Part shown: positions 9,719 to 17,843 of the stretch, in pieces | How the letters are laid out: each line of letters begins with the position of its first letter | How positions within the stretch are numbered: position 1 is the stretch's first letter | From: an uncultured bacterium | GTDB taxonomy: Bacteria; Spirochaetota; UBA4802; JAGODF01 | Direction: 5' to 3' | NCBI GenBank assembly: GCA_937921485.1 | Contig: CAKZSV010000030.1 | Location: forward strand, 1 to 36,022 | Length of the DNA stretch: 36,022 nt | The notes under the pieces: generated by a model | The model's database searches: none | What the model saw: only the letters and a program-made list of their open reading frames with translations | What the model was told of the DNA's origin: nothing | Made by a program: the position numbers and the translations under genes

Positions 9719-9756
9719 ACACTCACCGCACCGCACTCAGTACTCATAAAATCCTC

Positions 9757-9783
9757 TTGACAATAAATCCTTATGGATATAAT
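9757..9783 (+). promoter_or_regulatory. Sigma-70-type promoter for the DUF4867-like gene
   Basis: A perfect TTGACA (9757-9762) and a perfect TATAAT (9778-9783) are separated by 15 bp, slightly short of the usual 16-18. They lie 29 bp upstream of the ATG at 9812 and directly after the GCTCTGACACC repeat cluster. Confidence 0.6.
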
Positions 9784-9811
9784 TTTCTTGCGATAATTTC
9801 AGAGGTTTTTT

Positions 9812-10492
9812 ATGGACTCGACATTTTCAATACTCGAAAAACTTAGAGTGCTTAATCCAGGGCTCTCTCTCCATCACTGTTCGGAAATGGCATTTCACAC
9901 CTATGGAATGCTCATATCGGATGTCGATTTTTCCGGCATGATTGCCGCAGCAAAAGCATTTCCCCTACCCGCAGAAGGGGTCGAATACCTCCGCTCGGTG
10001 TCAGAGCTGGAAGATGCGGCGCTGCTCACAGCCCTTTCAAAAAGCTATTTTAACAATGAAGCTCTTCAGGCAGGCATATGCCAGGGCCTCAACGACCGCC
10101 TCAATGCCCTTGAGTGGCATCCATCGAATGAACTCATCATTGCAATTACCGATATGGTGCTGTTTCTGGGCCATCGCAGCACCATGAATGCAGACACATT
10201 CGATTCTGCAAAGATTGCGGCGTTTTTCGTGCCGAAAGGCAGTGCGCTTATTCTGTATCCGGATACTCTGCACTTCGCGCCCCTCCACGTGGCGCACACC
10301 GGCTTCCGTGCGGTTATCATTCTTCCGCGCATGACAAATGCGCCGTTTGATGAAGCCACCCCAAAAGCATCCAGCGACCCGATCCACTTTGCCATCAACA
10401 AATGGATGATTGCGCATCCTGAAAGCCCGCAGTCCAAAAGGGGCGCGAAGGTTGGCATCGTGGGCGAGAATATACTACTACACGTACCATAG
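9812..10492 (+). CDS. DUF4867-like cupin-type protein
   Basis: This 226-residue soluble protein has no signal peptide. The central part (about 95-175: ALEWHPSNELIIAITDMVLF, VPKGSALILYPDTLHFAPLH, FRAVIILPRMTN) reads as a cupin-like or ureidoglycolate-lyase-like beta barrel with conserved H, E and H positions. The overall layout, including HHCSEMAFHTYGMLI near the N-terminus, matches what I recall of the DUF4867 family, whose function is not established. Start choice: ATG after AGAGG at 7-nt spacing. It is a single gene, bounded upstream by the repeat cluster and its own promoter and downstream by a hairpin element that could act as a terminator. Confidence 0.6.
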   Translation: MDSTFSILEKLRVLNPGLSLHHCSEMAFHTYGMLISDVDFSGMIAAAKAFPLPAEGVEYLRSVSELEDAALLTALSKSYFNNEALQAGICQGLNDRLNALEWHPSNELIIAITDMVLFLGHRSTMNADTFDSAKIAAFFVPKGSALILYPDTLHFAPLHVAHTGFRAVIILPRMTNAPFDEATPKASSDPIHFAINKWMIAHPESPQSKRGAKVGIVGENILLHVP

Positions 10493-10591
10493 CCCCGCAG
10501 GTAGAACGGCTTTTTCATCGAATTACTGCATCCACTTCTTAGCGCCTGTTCTTTTAACAGCCGTCGTTATCACAAGAGCAAGGATACGCAG

Positions 10592-10716
10592 TTTATGGGC
10601 ACCCCTAAAAACCGCTTTCATCCTTAAAATAAGCATCAAAAGAAAGCGGTTTTTTCCTATATATCGTGCCCACAAGGGAACATCCTTATAATGGTTTTTA
10701 GAAGTTCCCTTATTTT
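10592..10716 (+). mobile_element. MITE-like hairpin element, copy 1
   Basis: About 125 bp are nearly identical to 17917-18042; differences cluster in one loop, while the stems are unchanged. Inside are three paired segments. GGGCAC (10597-10602) pairs with GTGCCC (10666-10671) and encloses the 13-bp stem AAAAACCGCTTTC/GAAAGCGGTTTTT (10607-10619 with 10642-10654). A second hairpin pairs AAGGGAAC (10674-10681) with GTTCCCTT (10704-10711). The ends form imperfect terminal inverted repeats (GGGCACCCCTAAAAACC against GGGAACTTCTAAAAACC). It encodes no protein. No clear target duplication surrounds this copy. It fills most of the 353-bp gap between the DUF4867-like gene and the next gene. Confidence 0.75.
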
Positions 10717-10775
10717 AGGATTATGTCCCCTGGCGGGCATATCATATAATTTTTTTAGAATATCTGACAATTTTT

Positions 10776-10789
10776 GAAAAAATTTTTTC
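10776..10789. promoter_or_regulatory. 14-bp perfect AT palindrome
   Basis: GAAAAAATTTTTTC is exactly self-complementary and lies about 57 bp upstream of the start at 10846. It could be an operator or simply an A-tract. Confidence 0.25.
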
Positions 10790-10805
10790 GGTGTAACAAT
10801 AATCT

Positions 10806-10817
10806 ATCGTATTAATG
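10806..10817 (+). promoter_or_regulatory. Shared upstream motif of the two paralogous small genes (copy A)
   Basis: ATCGTATTAATG occurs 28 bp upstream of the ATG at 10846 and again, in the matching orientation, 36 bp upstream of the paralogue that starts at 31602. Both are followed by AAGG and then the GGAGG ribosome site. The rest of the two leaders differs, so the motif may be a promoter or autoregulatory operator. Confidence 0.4.
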
Positions 10818-10845
10818 GATAGAAGGATATTTTTAGGAGGTTACC

Positions 10846-11331
10846 ATGAATATCACCACCACCTACGTGATGCGCGATGATGTCATCGCACTTCTTGCTG
10901 ATGCAGAAGAAAAGACGAAGTACCCGAAGGAAGAGCTTCTCCTGCTTTCGATGCGCAGGATGATGAAGGATTATGAAGCCTATGAACGCACTGATGGCAG
11001 AATTGAGTATCAGAAGCGCTTTAATGAAGAAACGGGGGAGCGCATTACAAAGCAGCGGGTGAAGATGAAGGTGCACAGCTTTGATTACAATTATTATCAG
11101 GATATGCGGAGGATTTTCAGGCGTTCTATTTCGCTGGTGATGGCAATTGCGGTGATGACCTATCTTGCAGAAATCGTCGAGAAAATTTTGAACAAGGAAC
11201 TCGAGGCGGTTTTGGCGGATACTTATCCATTCCAGAACTATGCAATTATGGGAAAATGCATAGAAAACATTCCCACCTGGCGCATCTGGTGGGGTGTACC
11301 AGGAAATCTAAAACTACTGATAACAAAATAA
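10846..11331 (+). CDS. Two-part ribbon-helix-helix-like protein, paralogue A
   Basis: A 161-residue basic protein with a strong AGGAGG ribosome site. I do not recognise a named family. The N-terminal 45 residues (ITTTYVMRDDVIALLADAEE, then KYPKEELLLLSMRRMMKDY) have the beta-strand, helix, turn, helix pattern of Arc/CopG ribbon-helix-helix DNA-binding domains. A basic linker with YQKR and KQRVKMK follows. A second similar strand-helix-helix pattern (about residues 75-110: RVKMKVHSFDY, QDMRRIFRRSISLVMAIAV) comes next, then a tail with WRIWWGVPGN. The protein at 31120-31602 aligns along its whole length. Strong local identities are AEEKT, EYQKR, RVKMK, QDMRR, SISL and AIAV. DNA binding is inferred. 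A hairpin element lies just upstream and a decayed one just downstream. Confidence 0.75.
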   Translation: MNITTTYVMRDDVIALLADAEEKTKYPKEELLLLSMRRMMKDYEAYERTDGRIEYQKRFNEETGERITKQRVKMKVHSFDYNYYQDMRRIFRRSISLVMAIAVMTYLAEIVEKILNKELEAVLADTYPFQNYAIMGKCIENIPTWRIWWGVPGNLKLLITK

Positions 11332-11455
11332 CATAAACAATACCACAAAAATGTCACTCTATTCCCTCCCGCACTTCCCTGCGCAAGGGACTGCCATGTC
11401 TTGTCGAAGTTTTTTCACAGGATATAAAAAAGGTTTTGAGGGATTAATATAATTT

Positions 11456-11508
11456 AAGGAAATTTCTAAAACCATTTTTAAAGATATAAGCGGTTTTTAG
11501 AGGCATGG
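11456..11508 (-). mobile_element. Decayed, internally deleted MITE-like element (copy 3, reverse)
   Basis: TTCTAAAACCATTTTTAA (11464-11481) followed by AGCGGTTTTTAGAGG (11489-11503) matches the two ends of the reverse complement of the 120-bp element. In intact copies these ends are TTCTAAAAACCATTATAA and AGCGGTTTTTAGAGG. The middle, with one hairpin and most of the other, is missing. What remains is a short element with CTAAAACC/GGTTTTTAG inverted ends. Confidence 0.5.
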
Positions 11509-11511
11509 TAA

Positions 11512-11548
11512 AAAAAGCCGCTATCTGCGAAAGATAACGGCTTTTTTG
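11512..11548. terminator. Bidirectional intrinsic terminator
   Basis: A 16-bp stem with one mismatch (AAAAAAGCCGCTATCT at 11512-11527 with AGATAACGGCTTTTTT at 11533-11548) encloses a 5-nt loop. U-runs form in both directions. It sits between two convergent genes that end at 11331 and 11572. Confidence 0.85.
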
Positions 11549-11571
11549 CGCATTTCTGATGATACAAAAAA

Positions 11572-12135
11572 CTATTGCCCGAGCATTCCCTTCTTCAGGC
11601 TTTCCTGCACAGGATTAGGACCAAGCCATATGGCCAGAAGGGCTTTTTTGAAATCAAGGCCTGGTGTTACTCCAACGTTTTTCGTCTCGCCCGTCGCTTT
11701 GGATTTATAGCTCGCGCTCAGACCGCTTCCGGGAGTATAATAGAGATAAATGGTATCGCCTTTTGCAATCTGCATTTCCGCAAATTTCGTTAAGAAACCT
11801 TCGCTTTTGTTAGTGGCATAGCCGGACGCCGCTGCCTTTGCGAATCCCTCCCGCGTGGCCTTCACAAATTTTTCCGTGGTGATGAGCTTTGAATCAATCG
11901 AAAGAATAACCGCGCAGGGTTCATCGGCTTCGATGATTTCCTTTGCGCTTTTACCCTTGAGTTCCTGCGGCACCCAGAGCGACGCATAGTACACGGTGCC
12001 GATGAGGAACATGCTTCTCTGCCCCACACCTAATTTCACAAGGTCCTTGTTGCCAAGGCGAAGGGAATAGCCATCGGAAAGAAAAACCGCACTGAAGGCG
12101 AAAATCAACACCAAAAAGATCACTGCTTTTTTCAT
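11572..12135 (-). CDS. Chalcone-isomerase-like exported protein
   Basis: This 187-residue protein begins at the ATG at 12135, which has AGGAGG 6 nt upstream. An in-frame ATG at 12177 is less likely because the signal peptide starts at MKKAVIFLVLIF. After the signal peptide (about 22 residues) the protein shows the bacterial chalcone isomerase-like pattern: LRLGNKDLVKLGVGQRSMF, then GTVYYASLWVP, an AVILSIDSKLITTEKF strand, AKGDTIYLYYTPGSGL, and the C-terminal FKKALLAIWLGPNPVQESLK helix. Plant relatives cyclise chalcones. Bacterial members are periplasmic and of unknown function, with fatty-acid binding suggested for some relatives. It is a monocistronic unit ended by the terminator at 11512-11548. 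Confidence 0.75.
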   Translation of the reverse strand: MKKAVIFLVLIFAFSAVFLSDGYSLRLGNKDLVKLGVGQRSMFLIGTVYYASLWVPQELKGKSAKEIIEADEPCAVILSIDSKLITTEKFVKATREGFAKAAASGYATNKSEGFLTKFAEMQIAKGDTIYLYYTPGSGLSASYKSKATGETKNVGVTPGLDFKKALLAIWLGPNPVQESLKKGMLGQ

Positions 12136-12336
12136 TGAGAACCTCCTAAAAATAATAATGCAACTGCTTCTGAACAAAGACCATCAAAGATGTAATATTA
12201 TTGCAAGCAGATTTTTGAAAACACACAAATATATTTTCAATTGTTGTTTGACGAAACAGCACCCGATGATACTTTTTCACAACTTCGTTTTCGTGCGTTA
12301 TAAAACCGCGAGCCGATACCATTATAAGGAATAGCC

Positions 12337-13035
12337 ATGAAAACAAAATTCATTTTTTTACTCATCATTTATGCAACACTTAGTTCCTGCACGCTCTGGG
12401 GGCCTGCAGAGTGGCAAAATCTTAAAGACCGCGACTTTGTATTCTCGCGGTTCACATATTCGCATCTCGGGGCAGGAAAAAACCGCGCGCTTTCAGAAAT
12501 GCGCTCGTTCAATCTTGCGCCGGTGCTCAAAAGCCTTGAAAAGAAACACGGCATTTCCATCAACGCGCGCGCATTTCACGCTTTTCTCGAGAAAGGAAAT
12601 CTTGCCGATATCGCCGAAGAAGGCATCCTCATGGCCAACAGCTACATCTGGGAATCGGATGAAAAAAGCGCCAATAGAGCTGAAATTGAACTGAAAGTAA
12701 ACTACGGCGACGACATGCGGATAATGAACTACACCTACCAGGTTTCCCTGAAAGTCGGAGGAAAAGTGCGGGCGATTTATTTCGATAATGTCACAGAAAA
12801 ACATACTATTATTCCGCGTATTCTGGCGCATATCGGCGCGGGCATCAGCGAGAGCGATGCTCCCGCACACATTCTGATCTCTTTTCCTGATACAAAAAAG
12901 GCAGCCGGAAGGCGTTATGAAACCGAAGGCAAAATCAAGGACATGATTGATGAATACGTCAATGCGCTTTCAGATGAAAACAAAAAGAAATTCAAGGAGG
13001 AACTCATCAGACACTTGCGCGATAATGAAAAATGA
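12337..13035 (+). CDS. Predicted lipoprotein of unknown function
   Basis: A 232-residue protein with a type II signal peptide (MKTKFIFLLIIYATLSSC; lipobox LSSC, cysteine 18) and a start preceded by AAGGAA. The mature part is polar, with predicted mixed alpha/beta composition, an acidic and basic C-terminal helix (about 185-232) and no motif I recognise. It is divergent from the chalcone-isomerase-like gene (200 bp gap) and convergent with the AAA+ gene, whose stop lies only 8 bp away; no terminator fits between them. Confidence 0.65.
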   Translation: MKTKFIFLLIIYATLSSCTLWGPAEWQNLKDRDFVFSRFTYSHLGAGKNRALSEMRSFNLAPVLKSLEKKHGISINARAFHAFLEKGNLADIAEEGILMANSYIWESDEKSANRAEIELKVNYGDDMRIMNYTYQVSLKVGGKVRAIYFDNVTEKHTIIPRILAHIGAGISESDAPAHILISFPDTKKAAGRRYETEGKIKDMIDEYVNALSDENKKKFKEELIRHLRDNEK

Positions 13036-13042
13036 AGTATGG

Positions 13043-14986
13043 CTACGTCATAATATCATCCAGGTCAGGCACATCCGCCTCCACAATCTCGCAGAGCACC
13101 TCTTCGGTAAGGGGAGTTATTCCTGCGATGCGGTTTGCCTGGCGTTCCACGATTTTTTCAAAGATATTCCGCACGAGCCTGCCGTTGCCGAAACTGCGGT
13201 CTCTTTTTTCATAGAGGATTGTAAGATTTTTATGCATCTTCTCACGCACGCCATCATCGATTTTGAACGCGGCGTTTTTGCAGAAAATTTCGAAAATCGC
13301 CATAAGCTCATCGGGAGTATAATGCTCAAAATAAAAATAGCGGCTGAAGCGCGATTTTAATCCAGGGTTGGCATTAATGAACCGCTTCATTTCATCGGTG
13401 TATCCCGCCACGATTACCACCAGCCTGTCGCGGTAATCCTCCATGCGCTTTAAAATAGCATCGATGGCTTCCTGCCCGAAATCATTTCCCGCCGCATTTG
13501 AAGGCACCAGAGAATATGCCTCGTCGATGAAAAGCACCCCATCCAGCGCCTTTTGCACCACCTCGTCCACCTTGATGGCAGTCTGTCCCACGTATCCCGC
13601 CACCAGTCCCGCGCGATCCGTCTCCACAAGCTGACCCTTTTTCAAAAGCCCCAGCGCCTTATACACCCTGCCCAGATACCGCGCGATGGTCGTCTTGCCC
13701 GTTCCGGGAGGTCCGTAGAACACGCAGTGAAGGGAGAGCGGCGTGAGGGGAAGATTTTTCTCGGTTCGCGCCTTTTGCACTTTGATGAGATTGATGAAAG
13801 TGGCGATTTCTTCTTTTATTTTCTTCATTCCAACAAGGGAATTAATTTTTTCCATAATCTCTTCAAGCGTTTCTTCCTTCCCGGAATCATTCTGCCGCTG
13901 TGCGGTCCCGTCAAGCTTCCGGTAAATAAGCGCGCGGATTTCCCGAAGCCTTTCCTCTTCAGATGCCACAATTTTTCCGTCCGCTTTCATGAGACATTGC
14001 GCGAAACTGTAGTATGCCTGTGCAATCCGGTCAAAGTACGCAGTCCCCACCGAGATATCGTAGCCCTGCACATCAAGCATCGAAGGAAGCATGGCACCTA
14101 AAATGGATACTTTTTCGCGTTTGATATAGGCGGATATTTCGTCCCAAAAATCCTCAATGTCTTTGCGATAATGCAAAGGGAAGGTATCGAACGCGAAAAC
14201 CGACTTTGCCAATTTTTCAATTGCCGGTGATGCTTCGGGATTGAGTGGCAGCATCACCAGGGAAATAAAAAGCAGCTCTTCGGGCGTTATGCTGCCATCG
14301 GCCATTGCCGCAAGGGATGAGATGGCGAGCAGATCGTTGATGACGTTTTTTCTGAACGCGGAATTGTTCTTGAAAAGTTCAGTGGTGATAATCGCGTCTT
14401 TGATTTTTTTCGCCTCAGCAAAGAGAAAGTTCAAGTTTGCCATATCGCCGATAAGCCCATCGGTTTCATCGCTGCTATTTGTTTTGTTCATTTGGTTAAA
14501 TTGCTGCTGTACCGTTTTTTCGAGGAACGACTTCGCGATGTCATCAAAGGATTGCGCGCTCTCCTTTTTCGAAAGCGGAATTTCATCTCCCATTATCTCG
14601 CGAATGTGAGCTATAAATCTGCCCGCCGATGATGCGCCCGCAAACGTTTTGAAAGAAATATCTCCGGATTTAGTCTGGAAAATAAGTTTTAACGCAGCAA
14701 AACCTTTTTCCTGTGCAATGTGTTCGATGTCATTATAATTCAGCGAAAGACTGCTTCCCTTTTCGGGCCCATTGCCAATAAAAAGGATTCGCTTGCCGGT
14801 AACGAAAAGCACGCCCCCCCGATCGGCCATATTCGCCTGCTCACGCGTTTGAATAAAGCCGTCCAGGAGATCGACAACCATTTCTCCTTTTTCGAGAGAT
14901 TTTTCCAGAAGGCGCGTAAGAGATTTTTTATTGGAAACCAATCCCCAGGCAGGAATCGATGAAAGCATCTGCTGTACATCTGCCAT
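13043..14986 (-). CDS. CbbX/SpoVK-type AAA+ ATPase with N-terminal PH-like and TerB-like regions
   Basis: A 647-residue cytoplasmic protein. The C-terminal 270 residues are an AAA+ module of the CbbX/SpoVK/EccA clade: Walker A GPPGTGKT (425-432), Walker B VLFIDEA (484-490), an AGYTDEM sensor-1 segment, the arginine-finger region LKSRFSR (543-549) and the sensor-2 segment FGNGRLVRN (599-607). It is preceded by the family's LVGMKKIKEEI linker. Residues about 30-130 look like a bacterial PH/GRAM-type fold (GGVLFVTGKRILFI, YNDIEHI). Residues 210-360 contain acidic DGSITPEE and DGKIVASEEE motifs as in TerB-like helical domains, in two halves. Members of this clade remodel protein complexes (Rubisco for CbbX, type VII secretion for EccA). 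Neither target is seen here, so the client is unknown. Confidence 0.8.
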   Translation of the reverse strand: MADVQQMLSSIPAWGLVSNKKSLTRLLEKSLEKGEMVVDLLDGFIQTREQANMADRGGVLFVTGKRILFIGNGPEKGSSLSLNYNDIEHIAQEKGFAALKLIFQTKSGDISFKTFAGASSAGRFIAHIREIMGDEIPLSKKESAQSFDDIAKSFLEKTVQQQFNQMNKTNSSDETDGLIGDMANLNFLFAEAKKIKDAIITTELFKNNSAFRKNVINDLLAISSLAAMADGSITPEELLFISLVMLPLNPEASPAIEKLAKSVFAFDTFPLHYRKDIEDFWDEISAYIKREKVSILGAMLPSMLDVQGYDISVGTAYFDRIAQAYYSFAQCLMKADGKIVASEEERLREIRALIYRKLDGTAQRQNDSGKEETLEEIMEKINSLVGMKKIKEEIATFINLIKVQKARTEKNLPLTPLSLHCVFYGPPGTGKTTIARYLGRVYKALGLLKKGQLVETDRAGLVAGYVGQTAIKVDEVVQKALDGVLFIDEAYSLVPSNAAGNDFGQEAIDAILKRMEDYRDRLVVIVAGYTDEMKRFINANPGLKSRFSRYFYFEHYTPDELMAIFEIFCKNAAFKIDDGVREKMHKNLTILYEKRDRSFGNGRLVRNIFEKIVERQANRIAGITPLTEEVLCEIVEADVPDLDDIMT

Positions 14987-15179
14987 ACGCGCCTCTCCCC
15001 ACTATTCCGATATTCCCATAAAGCTGCTTTTATGTCAACGGATTCTTGGTTTTAATAAAGAAACGAATCGCTGAATAAAATATAGTTCTACAAAAAATTT
15101 TTATTTCTTCCATGTACGGCGCATGCTATGATGGCTATACAATCAGGATTCAGGCCTATTGATGAAGGTGCAGCATTCG

Positions 15180-16403
15180 ATGACTGAAAATCAGGGAAAT
15201 AAAAAAATTTTAAATATCAATCTTATCATCCTTTTCAGCGTCACGCTTATGGCGGTAATGGGAGTTTCAATCGTCACGCCCGCCCATCCGCTGATTGCGC
15301 GCGATCTCAATATTTCACTGACTGAAATAGGTCTCCTCATCACGGTTTTCGCGCTTCCGGGAACAATTCTTGCGCCACTCTTGGGAATGTTCGCTGACCG
15401 TTTCGGAAGGCGGCGGATACTCGTCCCTTCGCTTTTTGTGTTCGGTATCTTCGGCACCGCGTGCGCGTTCACGAAGGACTTTCATGTGCTTATATTTTTC
15501 CGATTTTTGCAGGGAGTCGGCGCCGCGGCACTCGGCTCCATCAATCTCACCATCATCGGAGATTTATACAGCGGACATGATAGATCCACCGCAATGGGCT
15601 ATAATTCCGGTGTCTTAAGCATCGGCACCGCCTCGTATCCCGCGCTGGGAGGGCTTGTCGCTGCGTTCGGATGGCAATTTCCGTTTCTTTTTTCAATCCT
15701 TGCTATTCCTGTGGGCATCCTTATTCTTGCACGGTTGAAAAATCCAGAACCGGTCAGTACCGAAAAGCTATCGGCGTATCTTACAAACATTCTGCGTTTC
15801 ATGAGCGCAAAAAAAATGCGGGTATTATTTCTGGCAAGCTTCGCAAGCTTCGTTATCATCTACGGACCGTTTCTCACCTATTTCCCTTTCCTTGCTGAAA
15901 CGCATTCGATTCATTCGCCCGCAATGATCGGCGTGTGCATGTCGTTTTCATCGCTCACCACCGCGCTTTCATCGGTTTTTTTGGGCGCGCTATCCAAACG
16001 CTTCACCGAACACAGGCTGATACAAACCGCGTATCTTTTGTATGCCGTCTCGCTTGCTGCCCTTGCGACCGCCTCTCATCACTTTGTGCTCATCATTTCG
16101 CTAATTGTGCTGGGAGCGGCAAGCGGCATAAGCATCCCCGCAGTGCAAAGCCTCATCGCCGGTTACGCGCCGCCGCAGCAGCGCGGCGCGTTCATGTCCG
16201 TCAACGGCATGATTATTCGGCTTGGCCAGACCTTAGGGCCTATAATGGCTGCAACCGCATTTGGGCTTTGGGGGCTTTTCGGTTCATTTTACGCGACGGC
16301 AGTTTTTTCAATCATAGTGGCTGTTTCTTTAGCGGTGCTTATTCCCTTCAAGGAGAAAGAATTTCAGAATAAAGAAAAAATCGCGGAGGATACTTTACAA
16401 TGA
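15180..16403 (+). CDS. Major facilitator superfamily drug-type efflux transporter
   Basis: A 407-residue protein with about 12 hydrophobic helices. The MFS motif A is clear between helices 2 and 3 (GMFADRFGRRRIL). The helix-4 segment FFRFLQGVGAAALGSINLTI fits the DHA1 12-TM group of proton-coupled exporters. An antiporter motif C-like GPxLGG is replaced by GTASYPALGGLVA in helix 5. The start is chosen at the ATG at 15180 because AAGGTG lies 9 nt upstream. TTG 15159 and ATG 15162 are in-frame alternatives with weaker ribosome sites. The stop overlaps the next gene's start (ATGA), so the two are translationally coupled. Substrate unknown. Confidence 0.85.
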   Translation: MTENQGNKKILNINLIILFSVTLMAVMGVSIVTPAHPLIARDLNISLTEIGLLITVFALPGTILAPLLGMFADRFGRRRILVPSLFVFGIFGTACAFTKDFHVLIFFRFLQGVGAAALGSINLTIIGDLYSGHDRSTAMGYNSGVLSIGTASYPALGGLVAAFGWQFPFLFSILAIPVGILILARLKNPEPVSTEKLSAYLTNILRFMSAKKMRVLFLASFASFVIIYGPFLTYFPFLAETHSIHSPAMIGVCMSFSSLTTALSSVFLGALSKRFTEHRLIQTAYLLYAVSLAALATASHHFVLIISLIVLGAASGISIPAVQSLIAGYAPPQQRGAFMSVNGMIIRLGQTLGPIMAATAFGLWGLFGSFYATAVFSIIVAVSLAVLIPFKEKEFQNKEKIAEDTLQ

Positions 16404-17368
16404 AAATAATCAACATTATTCATCATCATTATATACCCACAGCAATGATTAATATCATTGTAGGCGTAATTGCGCTCTCGCTATCAATTGTGCTCATCAG
16501 TTGCGGCGCTTCACGGCGGCAGGAGACGCCGCCGAAAGAAGAGCTTCCCTACCTCAACAAGCAGTTCGAGCTCGATGTGCGATGGGGCGCTTCCCCAAAA
16601 ACAGTGATGCTTCGTCTTTTTGACATGGCAAAACTCAACCCTTCAGATATTTTTTACGATTTAGGATGCGGCGACGGGCGCGTGGTGGTGGAAGCGGTGA
16701 AGCGATACGGCCTCATCGGGAAAGGGGTGGACATTGATCCTGCGCGCATCATTCAGAGCAGGGCGCGCGCCGAAAAGGAAGGCGTGAAGGATAAAACAAT
16801 CTTTCTTAATGAAAGCTTTTTCGATACCGATTTTTCCGACGCAACCGTCATATTTGCATTTCTTAACAATACGCTGAACAAAAAGCTTCGTCCGCGATTC
16901 CTGCGGCTTCTTCGGCCCGGCACGCGCATCATCATGCACACGCACGATATGGGCGAATGGGAAAGCGATTTCTCAGAGAACGTGAAAAGCGAATGCATCA
17001 ACACGGGAAAACTCGAATGCTTCCGCACTGCCCGTCTTTACATCGTGCCCGCAAATGTAACCGGCAGTTGGAGCTGGAATGAAGGAAATACCGTGATGCT
17101 CAAAATCGGGCAATCCTTTCAGAAACTGAACGGCGAACTTATCGGGAAAGAAAGCAGTGCGAAAATAAAAAAATTAAAAATTGAAGGCGAAGCATTCACC
17201 ATGATAGTTCGCTTTGGCGACAAAGCCGATACCGAAGCCACCTATTCCGGCACCGTGAAGGACAATACCATCACGGGGCGGCTGGTGATGCAATCGCCCT
17301 ATGCGACCATACATAAAAATTGGATTGCAACGCGCGATCCTGCTACCTGGAGATCGATTGACCGATAA
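16400..17368 (+). CDS. Predicted lipoprotein with class I SAM methyltransferase domain
   Basis: This 322-residue protein overlaps the transporter gene by 4 bp (ATGA). Residues 17-35 are hydrophobic and end in LISC, a good lipobox with cysteine 35, so the protein is predicted to be exported and lipid-anchored. Residues about 65-210 form a class I methyltransferase fold: motif I YDLGCGDGR (87-95), an acidic VDID after strand 2, and LRLLRPGTRIIMHTHDMG for the motif III region. The last 100 residues are beta-rich (SWSWNEGNTVMLKIGQSF, YSGTVKDNTITGRLVM). Similar exported methyltransferase-like proteins occur in other diderms. SAM is not expected in the periplasm, so either the hydrophobic segment is a cytoplasm-facing anchor or the domain has another role. 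Confidence 0.75.
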   Translation: MKIINIIHHHYIPTAMINIIVGVIALSLSIVLISCGASRRQETPPKEELPYLNKQFELDVRWGASPKTVMLRLFDMAKLNPSDIFYDLGCGDGRVVVEAVKRYGLIGKGVDIDPARIIQSRARAEKEGVKDKTIFLNESFFDTDFSDATVIFAFLNNTLNKKLRPRFLRLLRPGTRIIMHTHDMGEWESDFSENVKSECINTGKLECFRTARLYIVPANVTGSWSWNEGNTVMLKIGQSFQKLNGELIGKESSAKIKKLKIEGEAFTMIVRFGDKADTEATYSGTVKDNTITGRLVMQSPYATIHKNWIATRDPATWRSIDR

Positions 17369-17459
17369 TAATGCGGTGGTGAAAAAATTTTCATAAAAAC
17401 TTGACAAATAATCACGCACAATAATAGTGCCCACAATTCGGATGTGAAATGGAGTTTGT

Positions 17460-17651
17460 ATGAAGAAGTGCCTTCCTCTTTTTGTTATCATGCTCAGCGT
17501 ATGCACTGCCTGCGTATCTATCACCGGCGCGCAGGGAGTGGAGTTCGTGCGCGGCCCCATGAGCCATATACCGGCGGCTGAACAAATAAGCCCCGACGGC
17601 CAGAAAACAACAGGTGAATACCGCGTGTCTGTGCCGCTGTATAAGTGGTAG
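17460..17651 (+). CDS. Small predicted lipoprotein
   Basis: A 63-residue product with a type II signal peptide (MKKCLPLFVIMLSVCTAC, candidate cysteine 18) and a short polar mature part ending VSVPLYKW. A GGAG ribosome site precedes the ATG. A TTGACA at 17401-17406 lies about 50 bp upstream; its -10 partner is unclear (AATAATAG region). No family recognised. Confidence 0.55.
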   Translation: MKKCLPLFVIMLSVCTACVSITGAQGVEFVRGPMSHIPAAEQISPDGQKTTGEYRVSVPLYKW

Positions 17652-17788
17652 CCTTTATATCCGCTATAAAGCACCGCAATGCCACGACATCTTTGACGTA
17701 CAATTTCCTAAGAGATGGGCTTTCCCGGTTATTATCTGACGCATTAATCTTATCGATAATTATCTGCAGAGAAAAAGTTGTTGTCATT

Positions 17789-17806
17789 TATTTGATTAAT
17801 CAAATA
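17789..17806. promoter_or_regulatory. 18-bp perfect palindrome upstream of the split hydrolase gene
   Basis: TATTTGATTAATCAAATA is exactly self-complementary and ends 37 bp upstream of the ATG at 17844. Its size and position suit an operator for a dimeric regulator of the gene before it was disrupted. The AT-rich context makes chance occurrence possible. The rest of 17652-17843 shows no gene. Confidence 0.4.
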
Positions 17807-17843
17807 TTGTCTATTCAAATATATTTATGCTGGTGTAAATTTA

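Noticed and set aside
9526..9747. Minus-strand open frame encoding repeated GVRAK-like peptides
   Set aside because: The peptide repeats are only the translation of the GCTCTGACACC DNA repeats. There is no ribosome site, and T-runs and repeat units explain the open frame.
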